From Prorocentrum cordatum (taxonomy: Eukaryota > Sar > Dinophyceae > Prorocentrales > Prorocentraceae), in contig CAUYUJ010018865.1 of the NCBI GenBank assembly GCA_963575745.1, positions 1-64,000 on the forward strand: a stretch of DNA of 64,000 bases, given 5' to 3'. This document shows positions 30,324-41,451 of the stretch, piece by piece; within the stretch, counting starts at the first letter, position 1; each line of letters starts with the position of its first letter. Position numbers and translations under genes: made by a program. The notes beneath the pieces are model-generated. The model was given only the letters and a program-made list of their open reading frames with translations. It searched no databases and had not been told where the DNA came from.

Positions 30324-30932
30324 CTAGCGGCCAATCTCGAGGACCTTCTGGCCTTCCAGCTCTAAGTGTCCAGGCGGCCTCGGCCCCGAGAATGCCTCAC
30401 GCTTCTCCACGGACTCGATGGCGCTCACGAGGATCTTCTCGAACTTCTCGTCTTTCATTCCGATGATGAGGCGCTTCTTCTTGCTGTCGTACATCTTCTC
30501 GGTGCGGAAGAGGCCCACAATGTGCTGTGCCTCCTTCGACCCTGGCTTGAACTTGTCCAAGTACTCCTTCAGCGGAGCCTTGTACTTCTCCTCGCACGAC
30601 TCCAGCATGGTGATGATCGCCGCCGTCAGCAAGAATGAGTCTGGCGCCCCCAACCCATGTCCAGCCTTCCCTTTGACCCTCGGCAGGTACTCCTCTGCGT
30701 GGGCCTTGGCCATGGCCCTCATGATGGGGCCCTCCACTAACATCTCGATCTCTACCGTGCACGCTGCGGCCAGCAGCCTGGCCTTCTGATTAGCGATCAC
30801 CCCCAGCTTCAACGCTAAGTCGATCTTTTGCTTGTCCTCCGTGCATTCAATCTGGCGGTACTTCACAGAGCGACCTTGTGGCTCAGCTGCAGCGTCACCA
30901 GGTCCTGCATGCGCGAACTGTTCCTTCCACAT
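30324..30932 (-). CDS. Hypothetical helical protein downstream of the LINE
   Basis: 202 aa from the first ATG at 30932; the frame is open upstream to a GTG at 31004. Largely helical and charged: KLGVIANQKARLLAAACTVE, PIMRAMAKAHAEEYLPRVKG, EKYKAPLKEYLDKFKPGSKE, YDSKKKRLIIGMKDEKFEKI. No family recognised. It sits ~120 bp 3' of the LINE ORF on the same strand, so it could be a host gene into which the LINE inserted, or a LINE accessory ORF. The 60-bp minisatellite begins right after its stop. Confidence 0.6.
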   Translation of the reverse strand: MWKEQFAHAGPGDAAAEPQGRSVKYRQIECTEDKQKIDLALKLGVIANQKARLLAAACTVEIEMLVEGPIMRAMAKAHAEEYLPRVKGKAGHGLGAPDSFLLTAAIITMLESCEEKYKAPLKEYLDKFKPGSKEAQHIVGLFRTEKMYDSKKKRLIIGMKDEKFEKILVSAIESVEKREAFSGPRPPGHLELEGQKVLEIGR

Positions 30933-31055
30933 CGGCCGAACAGCACTGCACCTTGGACAATGGGCACTCACAGCCTGGTGAGCACAAGACCTCGACCGAA
31001 GCACTCGAGCCAGACATCGACGAATTCACACGCACACCGCACCTCTGAGGCACGG

Positions 31056-34000
31056 TCAACAGGGTAGATGTGTTAACATATGCGCTCTCGCCACTTCATA
31101 CGTGGCGAACTCCTCACTACACAGTTCACACCAGTAAGGGGGGTCGGCAACATGTTGGTGTACCGTGACTGACCCCCTCGACCTCGGACATTTTCCTTTC
31201 TTAATAGCTTGATCCAAGTGTTCCGACGCATATCGTTTTGTCGTATAAAAATTGTTGCACAAGATGCATTTGTTAGATATAGTAAGTATTTTTGCCAGCT
31301 GCTTTTTTCCGTGTCCTTCTGCTTTTGAGTTAGACTGATGCAGCAGTAGCTGGCGACGCGTGTCGAAGCCCAAGCCACAGCCCTCGATGTCGCACACGTG
31401 TGGTGCGGGAGTGGGCGGCTCGGGCAATTCTGGCTGAAGTGCCGCAGGATCTGGCTCTTCGTCTCCCTCCCGTGGTACCTCCTGCTCAGCTCCTCCCACC
31501 TCTCCCTCGACAGGTAGTTCTCCTCCACTTCCTCTTCTGTTCCTTCCTACCGTCACCTCCTCCATCAGCCTCTCCGAGATATCCGCGTAGACTCTAGGTC
31601 CCCCCGTCACCCTCTTCAGCTTCTCAACCGACACCTTTAGTACTGCCTCCCGCACTTCAGCATCACAAAAAAGCGCAACTGGGCGTTCCACAAGCGTGGG
31701 CAGAATGTCTGGCATCTGTAGGAACTCAACACAGGCAGAGAGATCGAGTAGCAGCTGGTTCCACCACGGCTGCACCGAACTCCCTCCAGGGGCCCCCGCT
31801 GAGAAGCCCATCTCGTCACACAGGTTGTGCTGGTCCCAAGCAGCGTAGCCAAACAGAGTGGCGATAAATAAGACATGCCTCTCAGGGTTTCGAATGATTT
31901 CTTGCCACCAGCTGATCCTCTGCGCTCGCAGCAGGCTGAAGGGCGCGCGTATTCGCAGAAGTTCCCGAACCTTAGAGTTGGGCAAGGCAGCGTGGTGTTT
32001 GGCCCTCAGCTCCGTCGCTTCAACCTTGAGACACCCCTTGCCCTGTAGAGCTTTTCTAGCTAGTTTCGCCTGCACGCCCTCAATCTTCTGAAGCTCCGCC
32101 TCAGGAAGAGGGCACGCGATCACCTCCGATAAGAGCGAGGCGTCGATCATGCTCTTGAAAATGACGCCCCTCCACCTTTCATTCGTCACTTCGCTCCAGA
32201 AACTCCCCAGGACTGCGAACGTTTGTTTTGCCCTCCTGACGCGATACTCGACTTCTGGTTTCGATCTTCCCTGGAAATGTAGTTGGCCACCCAGATACCT
32301 CGCCACTCTCTGTACCTCCCCCTTCATTACGTCCTTGTCCCTGTACAGCCTCCTCATCCCGTACTGTATGCCTCTCCCCTCCAGCTGCACCAGTGACACC
32401 TGCTTGTCCCCGTTCAGCGCTACCCCCTCCTCCCATAGCTCCGCATCGAGGTGCATGAACTGAGCATTCGTGCGCAGCCTGCAGTGAGCTGCGTCTTCCA
32501 CGGCCGACGTACGAGCGATGTCGTCTGAGAAGCTGGAGACAGAAATGTCGAAAAACTCTCTCGACAGGGCCCCAAGGCGCTGCCTGGCCTCGTCATCTGC
32601 TGCTAGGCAGTGCCGAAGCCACTTGATCTGCACATAAATCCCGCTGGCGTCAGAATCCCGAAACCGATCGATCGCGGTGTTGTAGGACCCCAGGAACCAT
32701 ATGCATGCGACCGTGTCTCCAGGGAGTGTGCCTTGCCCAATGCTCACCTGGAGGTCCCCATCCACGCACTCAATCATCACCTGTGCGTAGTCCAGCCTCT
32801 GCTCCAGCAACTTAGCCCCGAACTCATCACAGTGCGCGCGCACATACGCTTTCAGCCTCTCATGATGGATACTGTGAAAAGCATTCGTAGCGTCGTACAA
32901 TGTTGTTACTCTGCCTATCTTAGAGCCGTGCAGCCTAGCAGCGCAAGCGTTCTGTACAAGAATCGCCTCCTCCCGCCGCCTCCCCCGAAGATAACCGAAC
33001 GCGTATGTCCTATCGGCCTGCGCAGTCAATGCTGGGTATGCACGCCAGAGCTGAGCATAGTAAGCTTTGCCGAGTGCGTCAAGCGAATGCACAAGCCTCT
33101 GGCCCTTGCATTCGCTTTTTCCGTTGAGCTTATCCAGCGAGAAAGCGTGGCTACGATGCCACTGCAGCGGCGTCTCTGAATGCATCCTGATGGCCGTGCA
33201 AATCCACACAATGCACTTGGTGATACATGGGAAATACCAGTCCTCCACATTTTCATATCTCTCCAAGGCCTCGCCTCGCGAGTACTTATATTCGTTGGGA
33301 TTCATCATCAGCCTCCACACTCCTGCAGGAAAACTCCAGGCTGGCGGCGTCCGTCTCAGACGGGCCGACAACAGCTGCCTTCTCAGGCTTTCAAAGTCGT
33401 CGTTCGCTCTGGCAAGTGTGTCGGGCGTGAGCGAGGTGCACGCGGGCCTGGCTGCCCTTCGCGCTTGCTCCTCCTCCTGCGCAGGGGGTCTCGCCGCGAA
33501 TCCACCCTTGCTACCTTGCTGCTCCAGAAAAGTGCGCCACGTGCTCATTTCTAATCGAGTCTTGGGGGCACAGAAGTTGCGTTGCTTAGGTCCTAAGTTG
33601 TTCTTCGCTAAAAGTCTGGACAGTTTCCAACAGAGCGCCATGTCTCCTTCACTCTTCGCAAGTTCTAATTCTCTCACATAAAGCCCCATGCGCCTAGATC
33701 TATCCCGGCGCAACTGGAGTCGAACCTTTTTGTCACGTTCCCTACACCTAGCTATGACTGCTGCCAGACACGCACTGGGTTCATACATCACTAGACATGC
33801 ACGTGATGCGTAGCACATACGCCCGAGGAAATGCGGCGACAGAAACTCATGTACCCCACGTCCGCTGAACTTACAAAACGTGGTGCACAGCACACTGGGG
33901 AGAGGGAGAGGAGGAAGGGGATCGATGGGGACACTCTTCAAGTCCCTAAGCAACTTACGATCCCTGATTCTGTCTTGCAGGGCTTGCGTAATGTCAGAGG

Positions 34001-35066
34001 GCCTCGAGTCCTGCTTAGATTCCCTTTTAAAATACACGCGAGCCACTGATTCCACTACTTCGTGCATTTTGTTATACATTGCATCCGCACTCTGCACACT
34101 GAGCTCTTGCACTCTCTGCGCTACTACTTCGAGCTCTCGCTCGACCTGGTTCAGAAACACTTCCGACCCCTGGCCAAACCTCACGGCGCGCGAGATCGCA
34201 TCGTGGTTCCAGCACGTCGGCGCTTGCTTGCACATCTCGAAACAGGGCCCTACTATAAACCTGAGCACCAGAGGGTAGTGGTCCCTGCGCGTGCGTGTGT
34301 GAATTATCTGCAATTTCTCGCCCGCCCTCCCCCACACCTCGCACGACTCCGTATATGATCTAACTACCGCGGGCGCGCACACATAGTCAATCCTTGACGT
34401 GTGCAGCCCTGAGCCGTGGTAAAAGGTCGGCCCTGTCTCAAAAAAAGTGTTCAGCGCTGCCAATTCTTGCTGCTCTAGAAACTCCCTCATCCTGCTACCG
34501 TTGAAATTCTCCTCGTCTGGCTCGCACGTTCCAACATATCTAGACTCCTGCTTGCCCCCTAACTTCGCATTCGCATCTATCATGATTACAGGGATGGTAC
34601 GCGCTGGGAACGTGTCCACCAAACTGTTCAGGCTCTTCCAAAACTGTTTACACTTCTTCTCTTGTATACATCTCTCTTTAGCCGATCCGTGGGGCTCAGT
34701 CGGGGCATAGCCTACAACAAAGGTCATATCAATGATTTTTCCTCTGCACCTCACCGCGCCCAGCCTGCCCTCCATGCCTTTCGGGGACATCACGTGGCGT
34801 ATGGTGTGGCTGGGGAAGGACTTGGTGCTCAGCAGCAGCGCGAGGCCAGTCGGGCGGCCCGCAACTCCACACGCACGAGGCCACCGAAATCTATGAAAGT
34901 GAGCCAGCCGATCTTGTTGACATGCGAGCCCTCGAGAATCTGGCGTACACTGTGTACCTTGCAATCCAATCACCTGGCACGATCTCAACTGTCTTGCGAT
35001 GTCATTCCATCTCCCCTCCTGCCTCAGCGACAGCACGTTGTATGAACATACTCTTAAGTTCTGCAT
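31056..35066 (-). CDS. Non-LTR retrotransposon (LINE) polyprotein: AP endonuclease, reverse transcriptase, zinc fingers
   Basis: 1336 aa from the Met at 35066 that starts the endonuclease; the frame continues upstream through the assembly gap to 35588, so an N-terminal extension cannot be excluded. Endonuclease ~4-273: N10, Y120, D164-A-N166, D227, R261-D262-H263; the usual Glu of LQET is Gly (LQGT, G37). Reverse transcriptase ~600-1000: motif A LYDATNAF (D725), motif B GQGTLPGD (778-784), motif C FSDD (846-849), thumb-side YLGGQL (924-929). C-terminal zinc fingers: C1225/C1230/H1243/H1252, C1267/C1270/H1283/C1293, C1313/C1316/H1329/H1333. The uninterrupted 4-kb frame suggests a young insertion. 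The product would copy its RNA at a nicked target in the nucleus. Confidence 0.9.
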   Translation of the reverse strand: MQNLRVCSYNVLSLRQEGRWNDIARQLRSCQVIGLQGTQCTPDSRGLACQQDRLAHFHRFRWPRACGVAGRPTGLALLLSTKSFPSHTIRHVMSPKGMEGRLGAVRCRGKIIDMTFVVGYAPTEPHGSAKERCIQEKKCKQFWKSLNSLVDTFPARTIPVIMIDANAKLGGKQESRYVGTCEPDEENFNGSRMREFLEQQELAALNTFFETGPTFYHGSGLHTSRIDYVCAPAVVRSYTESCEVWGRAGEKLQIIHTRTRRDHYPLVLRFIVGPCFEMCKQAPTCWNHDAISRAVRFGQGSEVFLNQVERELEVVAQRVQELSVQSADAMYNKMHEVVESVARVYFKRESKQDSRPSDITQALQDRIRDRKLLRDLKSVPIDPLPPLPLPSVLCTTFCKFSGRGVHEFLSPHFLGRMCYASRACLVMYEPSACLAAVIARCRERDKKVRLQLRRDRSRRMGLYVRELELAKSEGDMALCWKLSRLLAKNNLGPKQRNFCAPKTRLEMSTWRTFLEQQGSKGGFAARPPAQEEEQARRAARPACTSLTPDTLARANDDFESLRRQLLSARLRRTPPAWSFPAGVWRLMMNPNEYKYSRGEALERYENVEDWYFPCITKCIVWICTAIRMHSETPLQWHRSHAFSLDKLNGKSECKGQRLVHSLDALGKAYYAQLWRAYPALTAQADRTYAFGYLRGRRREEAILVQNACAARLHGSKIGRVTTLYDATNAFHSIHHERLKAYVRAHCDEFGAKLLEQRLDYAQVMIECVDGDLQVSIGQGTLPGDTVACIWFLGSYNTAIDRFRDSDASGIYVQIKWLRHCLAADDEARQRLGALSREFFDISVSSFSDDIARTSAVEDAAHCRLRTNAQFMHLDAELWEEGVALNGDKQVSLVQLEGRGIQYGMRRLYRDKDVMKGEVQRVARYLGGQLHFQGRSKPEVEYRVRRAKQTFAVLGSFWSEVTNERWRGVIFKSMIDASLLSEVIACPLPEAELQKIEGVQAKLARKALQGKGCLKVEATELRAKHHAALPNSKVRELLRIRAPFSLLRAQRISWWQEIIRNPERHVLFIATLFGYAAWDQHNLCDEMGFSAGAPGGSSVQPWWNQLLLDLSACVEFLQMPDILPTLVERPVALFCDAEVREAVLKVSVEKLKRVTGGPRVYADISERLMEEVTVGRNRRGSGGELPVEGEVGGAEQEVPREGDEEPDPAALQPELPEPPTPAPHVCDIEGCGLGFDTRRQLLLHQSNSKAEGHGKKQLAKILTISNKCILCNNFYTTKRYASEHLDQAIKKGKCPRSRGSVTVHQHVADPPYWCELCSEEFATYEVARAHMLTHLPC

Positions 35067-35169
35067 CAGCTGGGGCTGCCCGAGCGCATCACTCTGGGGG
35101 AGTGTCGAGAGCGCGACGGTGGCGCTCTGGGGGCCTCTTGTTGCCCCCCACTTAGATCCCCTCGGGCCA

Positions 35170-35242
35170 GAGGGGCGAGGAGGAGGAGGAGGAGGAGGAG
35201 GAGGAGGAGGAGGAGGAGGGAGGAGAAGGGAGGAGGAGGAGG
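35170..35242. repeat. GGA trinucleotide array at gap edge
   Basis: (GGA)n directly 5' of the LINE on its coding strand; the array runs into the gap. Confidence 0.9.
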
Positions 35243-35342
35243 NNNNNNNNNNNNNNNNNNNNNNNNNNNNNNNNNNNNNNNNNNNNNNNNNNNNNNNNNN
35301 NNNNNNNNNNNNNNNNNNNNNNNNNNNNNNNNNNNNNNNNNN
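35243..35342. other. Assembly gap of 100 N
   Basis: A round 100-base N run within a GGA array, so the true length is unknown. Anything read across it is unreliable. Confidence 0.99.
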
Positions 35343-35514
35343 CTGCTTGACGTGACAGATTCCTTGGTCGGCGCCGTCCGCGCCCGTCGGGCCGGGCGCC
35401 CGCTCCGCCTGCGGGGCGCCGGCGGCGGCGGCGCCCGCGCCTCTCGGGGGGCGACGGCGGGGCCGCGCGCGGGCGGGTGCGGGCGGCGCCCTCCCGGGCG
35501 CTCTCGGGGCGACA

Positions 35515-35745
35515 GAGGGGTGCGGGGGGGAGGTTCCCAGACCCCCTCGCGCTGTGGAAAAGATCACGACGGGAGGCTTTTGCACCATTGTCGGCCCTCC
35601 GGGGGCCCTCGCCGGGCCTCGGGGCCGCCAGAAAGCGAGTCAGGATGAAAAACCGGTTCTGGGGAAGGGGTCCAGACCTCTGGGGGTCGACGTTGTGAAA
35701 AAATCACGACGTCGGGGGTCTGGGGAGGGGTGCGGGGGGGGAGGT
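35515..35745 (-). mobile_element. Family-2 element flanked by ~20-bp direct repeats
   Basis: Element 35536-35724, ends CCCAGACC/GGTCTGGG. The 20 bp GAGGGGTGCGGGGGGGAGGT at 35515-35534 recur at 35725-35745 with one extra G. Confidence 0.75.
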
Positions 35746-35959
35746 CTGTCGAGGTGCATCGGGGAGGTGGAGACGATACGATACGACACACTTGCGATCC
35801 AGTTGCTGTCTGACTGAGCAAAGCAGAGGCAAAACATAAAAGGAAGCGGAGCCTCGAAGTACAGTGGCTGGAACTGAGTTCGCTTCTCCGTGAGCGACTG
35901 TCTAGATCGCTCTGCAGGGGGATGCCTCTGGCCCAATCCGAGATCCTTCGAAACGTGGA

Positions 35960-36640
35960 GGTGGAGGAGAAGGAGGAGGAGGATCGGGGAGGACATTCGG
36001 GGTCGAGGGGCGGACTGGAGGTGGAGGATATCGAGGTGGATCGGGGAAGATGTCGAGGTGGAGGAGGATATCGACGTGAATATCGAGGTGGATGGGGGAG
36101 GATATCGGAAAGCGGGCGGTCTTGGGGCGGTCTTGAAGGCCTTTTCGGCCGTCTTGGAGCGTCGGAAGCTCGAAAACTGTAAGTTCGCGCGGCGTCGGTG
36201 CGCGCAAAGGTTTTCGACACCGCGTCGATCAATCGTTCAACCCTGAACCGATCGCGGCCCCGATCGTTCCAGGTTGAACTCTGTTGGCCCCTGTGGCGTT
36301 ATGTAGTGTCCTTTAGCGCTCCCACGTCGTTCGATCATGCGGAGTTCAACTCGGGCGACAGAAGGGTGTGTGGGGGGGCTCTGGGGCGGTCTTGGGGCGG
36401 TCTTGAAGGCCTTTTCGGCCGTTCCGGAGCGTTGGAAGCCCGAAAACGCGAGAAGGCCAAAAACTTCCAAAAAACAGCGAAAATCAACGACGATTCGGGC
36501 CTTTTCGGGCGCTCCCAGGACGCGCCTCGGAGCTCTCTCGGTGCCTCTTGGAGGCCTCCCGGGAAAGGATATCGAGGTGGATCGTGGGTCGAGGAGGAGG
36601 CTGGAGGTGGAGGAGACCGTAGGAGGCTCGGGGAGGCCCC
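35960..36640. repeat. ATATCGAGGTGGA minisatellite and duplicated segment
   Basis: GGATATCGAGGTGGATCGGG units cluster at 36020-36110 and 36565. A ~55-bp segment starting GGGGCGGTCTTGAAGGCC (36122) recurs at about 36392. A family-3 repeat copy lies at 36200-36290 (CGACACCGCGTCGATC). Confidence 0.6.
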
Positions 36641-37089
36641 GATTGAGGACGAGGGCCTCGATCCTGGGTGTCGAACTGGGCCGCCTCTTCAGGGCTTGCA
36701 GGGGAGATCGAGGGTCGAGGGTACAGCAGGAGGAGGCGGAGGCTGGATAAGGAACAGAGGACGAGGGGGCTGCAGGAGGAAACTGGAGGAGGGGGAGGAT
36801 CGAAGGCCGAGATGTTCCGATTCGGCCTCCAGGGCCTTCGACGAGGAGGACGGGGGAGGATGTGACTGGAGGATGATAGAGGACAAGGAGCAGAAGGATG
36901 ATAATGTTTGAAGAGGATGGAGCAAAAGATACAGGAGACTGAGGGATACTCCAGCAGACTGTGGCAGGAGGTGGCCCTGCAAGGGCCTTCACAAACCTTT
37001 TGGAGACCTCTGAGGGAGACTGGACGGAAATGGAGGATGAGACCCGAGGAGGATGAGCATCTAGAGACATGCCCCCCCCGCCGGGTCAC

Positions 37090-37590
37090 CTAAACTTTCC
37101 TGATAAGGCGCAGCACCTACACCTGCGGAGAGCGGCGCCCTCTCAAAATAAGGATGCCGCGGGATGCTTTCTCTAATGTTACGGCCAGGACCTAAAGCAT
37201 GCTATCCAATGGCTACATGGATGGATCAGAACCGATATTTCAAACTGGTTGTATGGCTCAGATACCCTTCTGACTGTTTGGCCACATGTTAAAACGCTCG
37301 TTGCTTCAATGCTGGAGGTCCGCTCCGTTTCGAAACGTGGCCCTCGCCTAACTGACAAGGTCGTGAGTCTTTCTAGTGGGCGCTATCCGCACAGAGAGAG
37401 CCAACGGATTATTGTGCGGAGTGGGGAGGCTTCCTGCGGCGGGACCATTACCACAACGTCATCGGAGTGTTCTGGGTTTAATCTGGTCGTCCTTCTCCTC
37501 CCCTTCCTCCCTGTCCCCGTCCCAATGCTCCACATAATACCATAACACTTACTCGACCGACGCAAGGCCCCCCCAACAACAAAAAGACAC
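37090..37590. other. Low-repeat stretch, no gene recognised
   Basis: Complex sequence without obvious repeats, domains or structured RNAs. It precedes the CTC array at 37645. Confidence 0.4.
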
Positions 37591-37644
37591 GCCATTGTTC
37601 GTGTGCTCGCAGCTCCCTGGGATCGCCTCTTCGCCCAATCCCGC

Positions 37645-37781
37645 CCCTCCTCCTCCTCCTCCTCCTCCTCCTCGCCCCCCTCCTGCGCCTCCTCTCCCAT
37701 CAAACCTGCCTTTCTTCTTCCTCCTCCGCCTCCTCCTCCTCCTCCTCCTCCTCCTCCTCCTCCTCCTCCCTCCTCCTCCTC

Positions 37782-37845
<64 letters not shown>

Positions 37846-37846
37846 G

Positions 37847-37878
<32 letters not shown>

Positions 37879-38045
37879 GCCTCCGCCTCCTCCGCCTCCT
37901 CCTCCTCCTTTTCCTTTTCCTCCTCCTCCTCCTCCTCCTCCTCCCCATCTTTTTCAGACTCCTCCTCCTCCTCCTCCTCCTCCTTCCCCTCCTCCTCCTG
38001 CTGCTCCTCCTCCTCCTCATGCTCATCTTTGTCCTCCTCCTGTTC
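37645..38045. repeat. Compound CTC/CAT array
   Basis: (CTC)n, then (CAT)n at about 37782-37876, then (CTC)n with TTC and TGC interruptions. Confidence 0.95.
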
Positions 38046-38049
38046 TTCT

Positions 38050-38725
38050 TGGCGAGGCGAACAGGTCTGCACACCGCCCACGCGCTCCCTGACCCCGGCA
38101 CCGAACTCGACGAGCGGGCAAGCGACAATGAGCATCCAGCCGCGCGGCAGCGCTGAGGCTGCCCAACCGGCCGCCTCACTGGCCAGCCGCTCCGCCGGCA
38201 GGCCCCGGGGCTTCAGGGCAGGGCCGCGCCCCAAGGAGTTCCGAAACTGCCGCGCGGTGGCGCGGTCGGGGGCCACGCCGAATTCGGCTCCCCAGCGCCG
38301 CGCCATCGCGCTCGGGGCCGCTTCCGCTGGGCGCCTAAGGCCTGCGCGAGGTCCCGCGCGAGCAAGCGCAGGTGGCGCACCGCCGCCGTGCCCAGCCAGC
38401 CCGCTGCCTCGTGGGTTGGCAGGAAGACTGGCCAGGGAGCGCGGCGATCGGGTCCGTGCCGGCGCTTGCTCGTCTCCCCCTCGGCGGCCACCGCGTCGTC
38501 GGCGTCCGCGGCCGCGGTCAGGATGTGAGCGCCCCTGGGGACGCCGTTGCGGACTACGACGTCTGCTAGCATCCTGGGCCAGTCGCCGCGCTGCGCCTCG
38601 AAGTCGAGGGGCGCATGCTCCCATTCGCCTCCATTGTGCCCCCGCAGGCGCTGCAAGGGACGATCGTTGGGGAGTCCGCGCAGCCGCGCGCGCCGCAGCC
38701 GACCCCGACACAGCGACAGCGCCAT
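38050..38725 (-). CDS. Possible coding remnant, unknown family
   Basis: The minus frame from Met 38725 (MALSLCRGRLRRARLRGLPN) is open to 38213. An overlapping frame continues to about 38050 (LIVACPLVEFGAGVRERVGG). Composition is more protein-like than the surrounding CTC arrays, with helical stretches such as AVRHLRLLARDLAQAL. No domain recognised. It may be one gene with a frameshift or two exons. Confidence 0.3.
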
Positions 38726-38845
38726 CGGCCCTGGGTCCGAGGGTGTAACCAGGACCTCATCCTCCCGCTCCTCCCCATCATCCTCCACTGTCTTCCCTCG
38801 TCGTCCCTGCTCCTGCCTCTCACATTCTTTGTATTGTTCAACTAT

Positions 38846-39396
38846 TCCTCCTCCTCCTCCACCTCCTCCTCCTCCTCCACCTCCTCCTCCTCCTCCTCTT
38901 CCTGCTCCTCCAACTCCTCTTCCTCCTCTTCTTCCTGCCCCTCCTCCGTCCCCTTCCGTTCTCCTCCTCCTCCTCCTTCTCCTCCTCCTCCTCTTCTCCT
39001 CCTCTCCTCCTCCTCCTCCTCCTCCTCCTCCTCCTACCTTCTCCTCCTCCTCCTCCCTCTCCTCTCCTCCTCCTCCTCCTCCTCCTCCTCCCCTCCTCCT
39101 CCCCCTCCCCCTCCTCCGTCCCCCTCCGTCCTCCTCCATTTCCCTCAAACCACTCGCGTCCCCCCTCCGCCCTCCTCCGCCCCCTCCATCCTCCTCCTCC
39201 TCCTCCTCCTCCTCCTCCTCCTTCTCCTCCTCCTCCTCCTCCTCCTCCTCCTTCCTCCTCTTCCGCCGTCCCCCTCCGCCCTCCTCCGTCCCCCTCCGTC
39301 CTCCTCCTCCCCTCCGTCCTCTTCCTCCTCCTCGTCCTCCTCGTCCTCCTCCTCCTCCTCCTCCCTCCTCCTCCTCCTCCTCCTCCTCCTCATCTC
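38846..39396. repeat. Long CTC trinucleotide array
   Basis: About 550 bp of (CTC)n with CGTCC- and TTC-containing higher-order units. Confidence 0.95.
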
Positions 39397-39412
39397 CTCG
39401 CCGAGCTCAGGG

Positions 39413-39604
39413 TTATGTCGGGCGTGTCCTCCTACAGGGGGATGTTCGACGAAAAATAAAAGATACCCCCCAAAAAATCCAACAGTAGTCCAAACATGGT
39501 CTGGGGACTATGTGTTCCGCATTTTTTGACCATTTTGGAACATGTTTTGAATATCTTATACTTTTCGTCGACAATCCCCCTGTAGGGGGACACGCCCGAC
39601 TTAC
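39413..39604. mobile_element. Family-1 TIR element, 8-bp TSD 6/8
   Basis: 192 bp. Flanks GCTCAGGG (39405-39412) and GCTTAAGG (39605-39612). Left end TTATGTCGGGCGTGTCC, right end GGGGGACACGCCCGACTT. Confidence 0.8.
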
Positions 39605-40078
39605 GCTTAAGGCTCGACTTGCCAAGAGCCGTGAGCAGGCGCGCGCGCGCAGGGCTGCCGAGGCGCCTGGGGCAGGCCACGCCGTGGCGCCGTAGGCTGC
39701 AGCTGCGTCGCTCGGGTACAGGGCAGTTTCTAACACATAGGATTCTTATACATGTAGGACTCTTAATCTATGATTCATTTATGGATAAATCAATGCGTAC
39801 ATGCATCGTTGCTTTTAATACTAGATCCCTGCATTTTTTCATACATGTATTAGAAGCGGCACTGCAGGGCCTGTTCGACAGGGCAGGCTGGCGAGTCTCG
39901 GCAGTTCACTGCTGTGGACGGCTCGTGCTTCCCACTTGTTCTGCTTTGCCGCCGCCGCTTCACCCCCCTCCCCCTCTGTCTTGCGGTTGCGCCTTTGCTG
40001 GCTGACCCGTCGCCATCGGACGCCTGCCCCTCTACTGCTCGCTTGCCCCGGGCCCGCGTGAGCCCAGCCGGGACTCCT

Positions 40079-40272
40079 GGTGCACCCGACAGCGCGCCGC
40101 ACGTGCGAGGCCCCCCGTGTGCTGTACCGAGCACCCTCCCCGCCGGGTTCAGCAGCTCTACCGCTGCTGCCAGCCTGCCGCACGCCTCTCTCATGCTCCC
40201 TTGCCAGGGGCCCACGTGGCCATAGCCGGTGGTAATGCGGTGCACCCGACAGCGCACCGCACGTGCGAGGCC
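40079..40272. repeat. 34-bp direct repeat 160 bp apart
   Basis: GGTGCACCCGACAGCGC(G/A)C... at 40079-40112 and 40239-40272, one mismatch. Confidence 0.8.
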
Positions 40273-40984
40273 TGCTTTCTTCGAGCGGCCTGCGACACCC
40301 CACCCGCGGGCTCTCGTCCCTCCGCCCGTGTGCCTCCGCACAGAGATGCATGGGATGGTGAGGGCTACTTGGCGTGCAAATGATCGGTGCTGCTGTCCTC
40401 AGCCGTCTGTCGCTCGTGCCGGTGAAAGGGAGAAAATAACTCGCCCTGGCCAGGCTAATGACGGCACTGCGCATGCTCGGGCTCGACTGGCGCCACGCAG
40501 TCAAGGCAAGCCACTTTAGCTAGCAGGAGAGACTGTGCTGCAGTGTCTCCTCTCTTGAGTCTTAGTGCGAAGATCTATGCTTGTCCCGCCGCCGTCTCGT
40601 TCTTGTGCCGTCCTGGGGTCGTAGATTCCATCCCGCCTCAGGTACACGTCGTTCATTTCTAATCGTCGTTCATTTCTAATTGTGCTGGTTTCTAATTGTT
40701 CCTGGCCCCCTAGTGGCCAGGAAGAGGCCCAGGATAGAACAATTGGAAATGAAAGGATCTCGGCCCACAAAAAAATCAAGGAACTTTCGAACACTTAGAA
40801 ATGAACAACGTGTACATACGTGGTGAGTGGCCGTGGATTTGCGGCCTTCTTTGCACATCGGGGACCCGGCACAAAGAAGCAGCCAAGGACCGCCCGCCTC
40901 GCTGCAGCGTCAGGGCATCGGCCCCTGCTTTGCCTGGCGTGTTGCGTGCCGACCTGCCACCCGACCAAGCAGCCTCCCTCTCCT

Positions 40985-41222
40985 CCTCTCCTCCTCCTCC
41001 TCCTCTCCTCCTCCTCCTCCTCCTCCTCCTCCTCCTCCTCCTCCTCCTCTCCTCCTCCTCCTCCTCCTCCTCCTCCTCCTCTCCTCCTCCTCCTCCCCTC
41101 CTCCCTCTCCCTCTCCTCCCTCCTCCTCTCCTCCTCCTCCTCCTCCTCCTCCTCTCTCCCTCTCCTCCTCCTCCTCCTCCTCCTCCTCCTCCTCCTCCTC
41201 CTCCTCCTCCTCCTCCTCCTCC
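40985..41222. repeat. CTC trinucleotide array
   Basis: (CTC)n with CTCTCC interruptions. Confidence 0.95.
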
Positions 41223-41451
41223 CAAGAAGTCGCCTCCTCCACCACCCGCCCTGCACCCTCGCCCTCGTCCTCGCTCCAGGGCGGGCAGGGCTGCCGCCCG
41301 TCCCCGGCGGCCGCCCGCTTTCAGGCCCTCCCGCCGGACAGCGCCTTCCTCGGCGACGCCCGCGGCAGTCCCGCCCGCCAGCTGCTCCTCCTCTGGTGCC
41401 TTCGGGGACGGCCAGTTTGCCTCGTCGCCTCGGAGTAGGTTCCCAGAATCA

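Noticed and set aside
40676-40800. Hairpin CTGGCC-CCCTAGT-GGCCAG with flanking CAATT arms as a terminator
   Set aside because: No gene ends here and such terminators are not a known eukaryotic signal.
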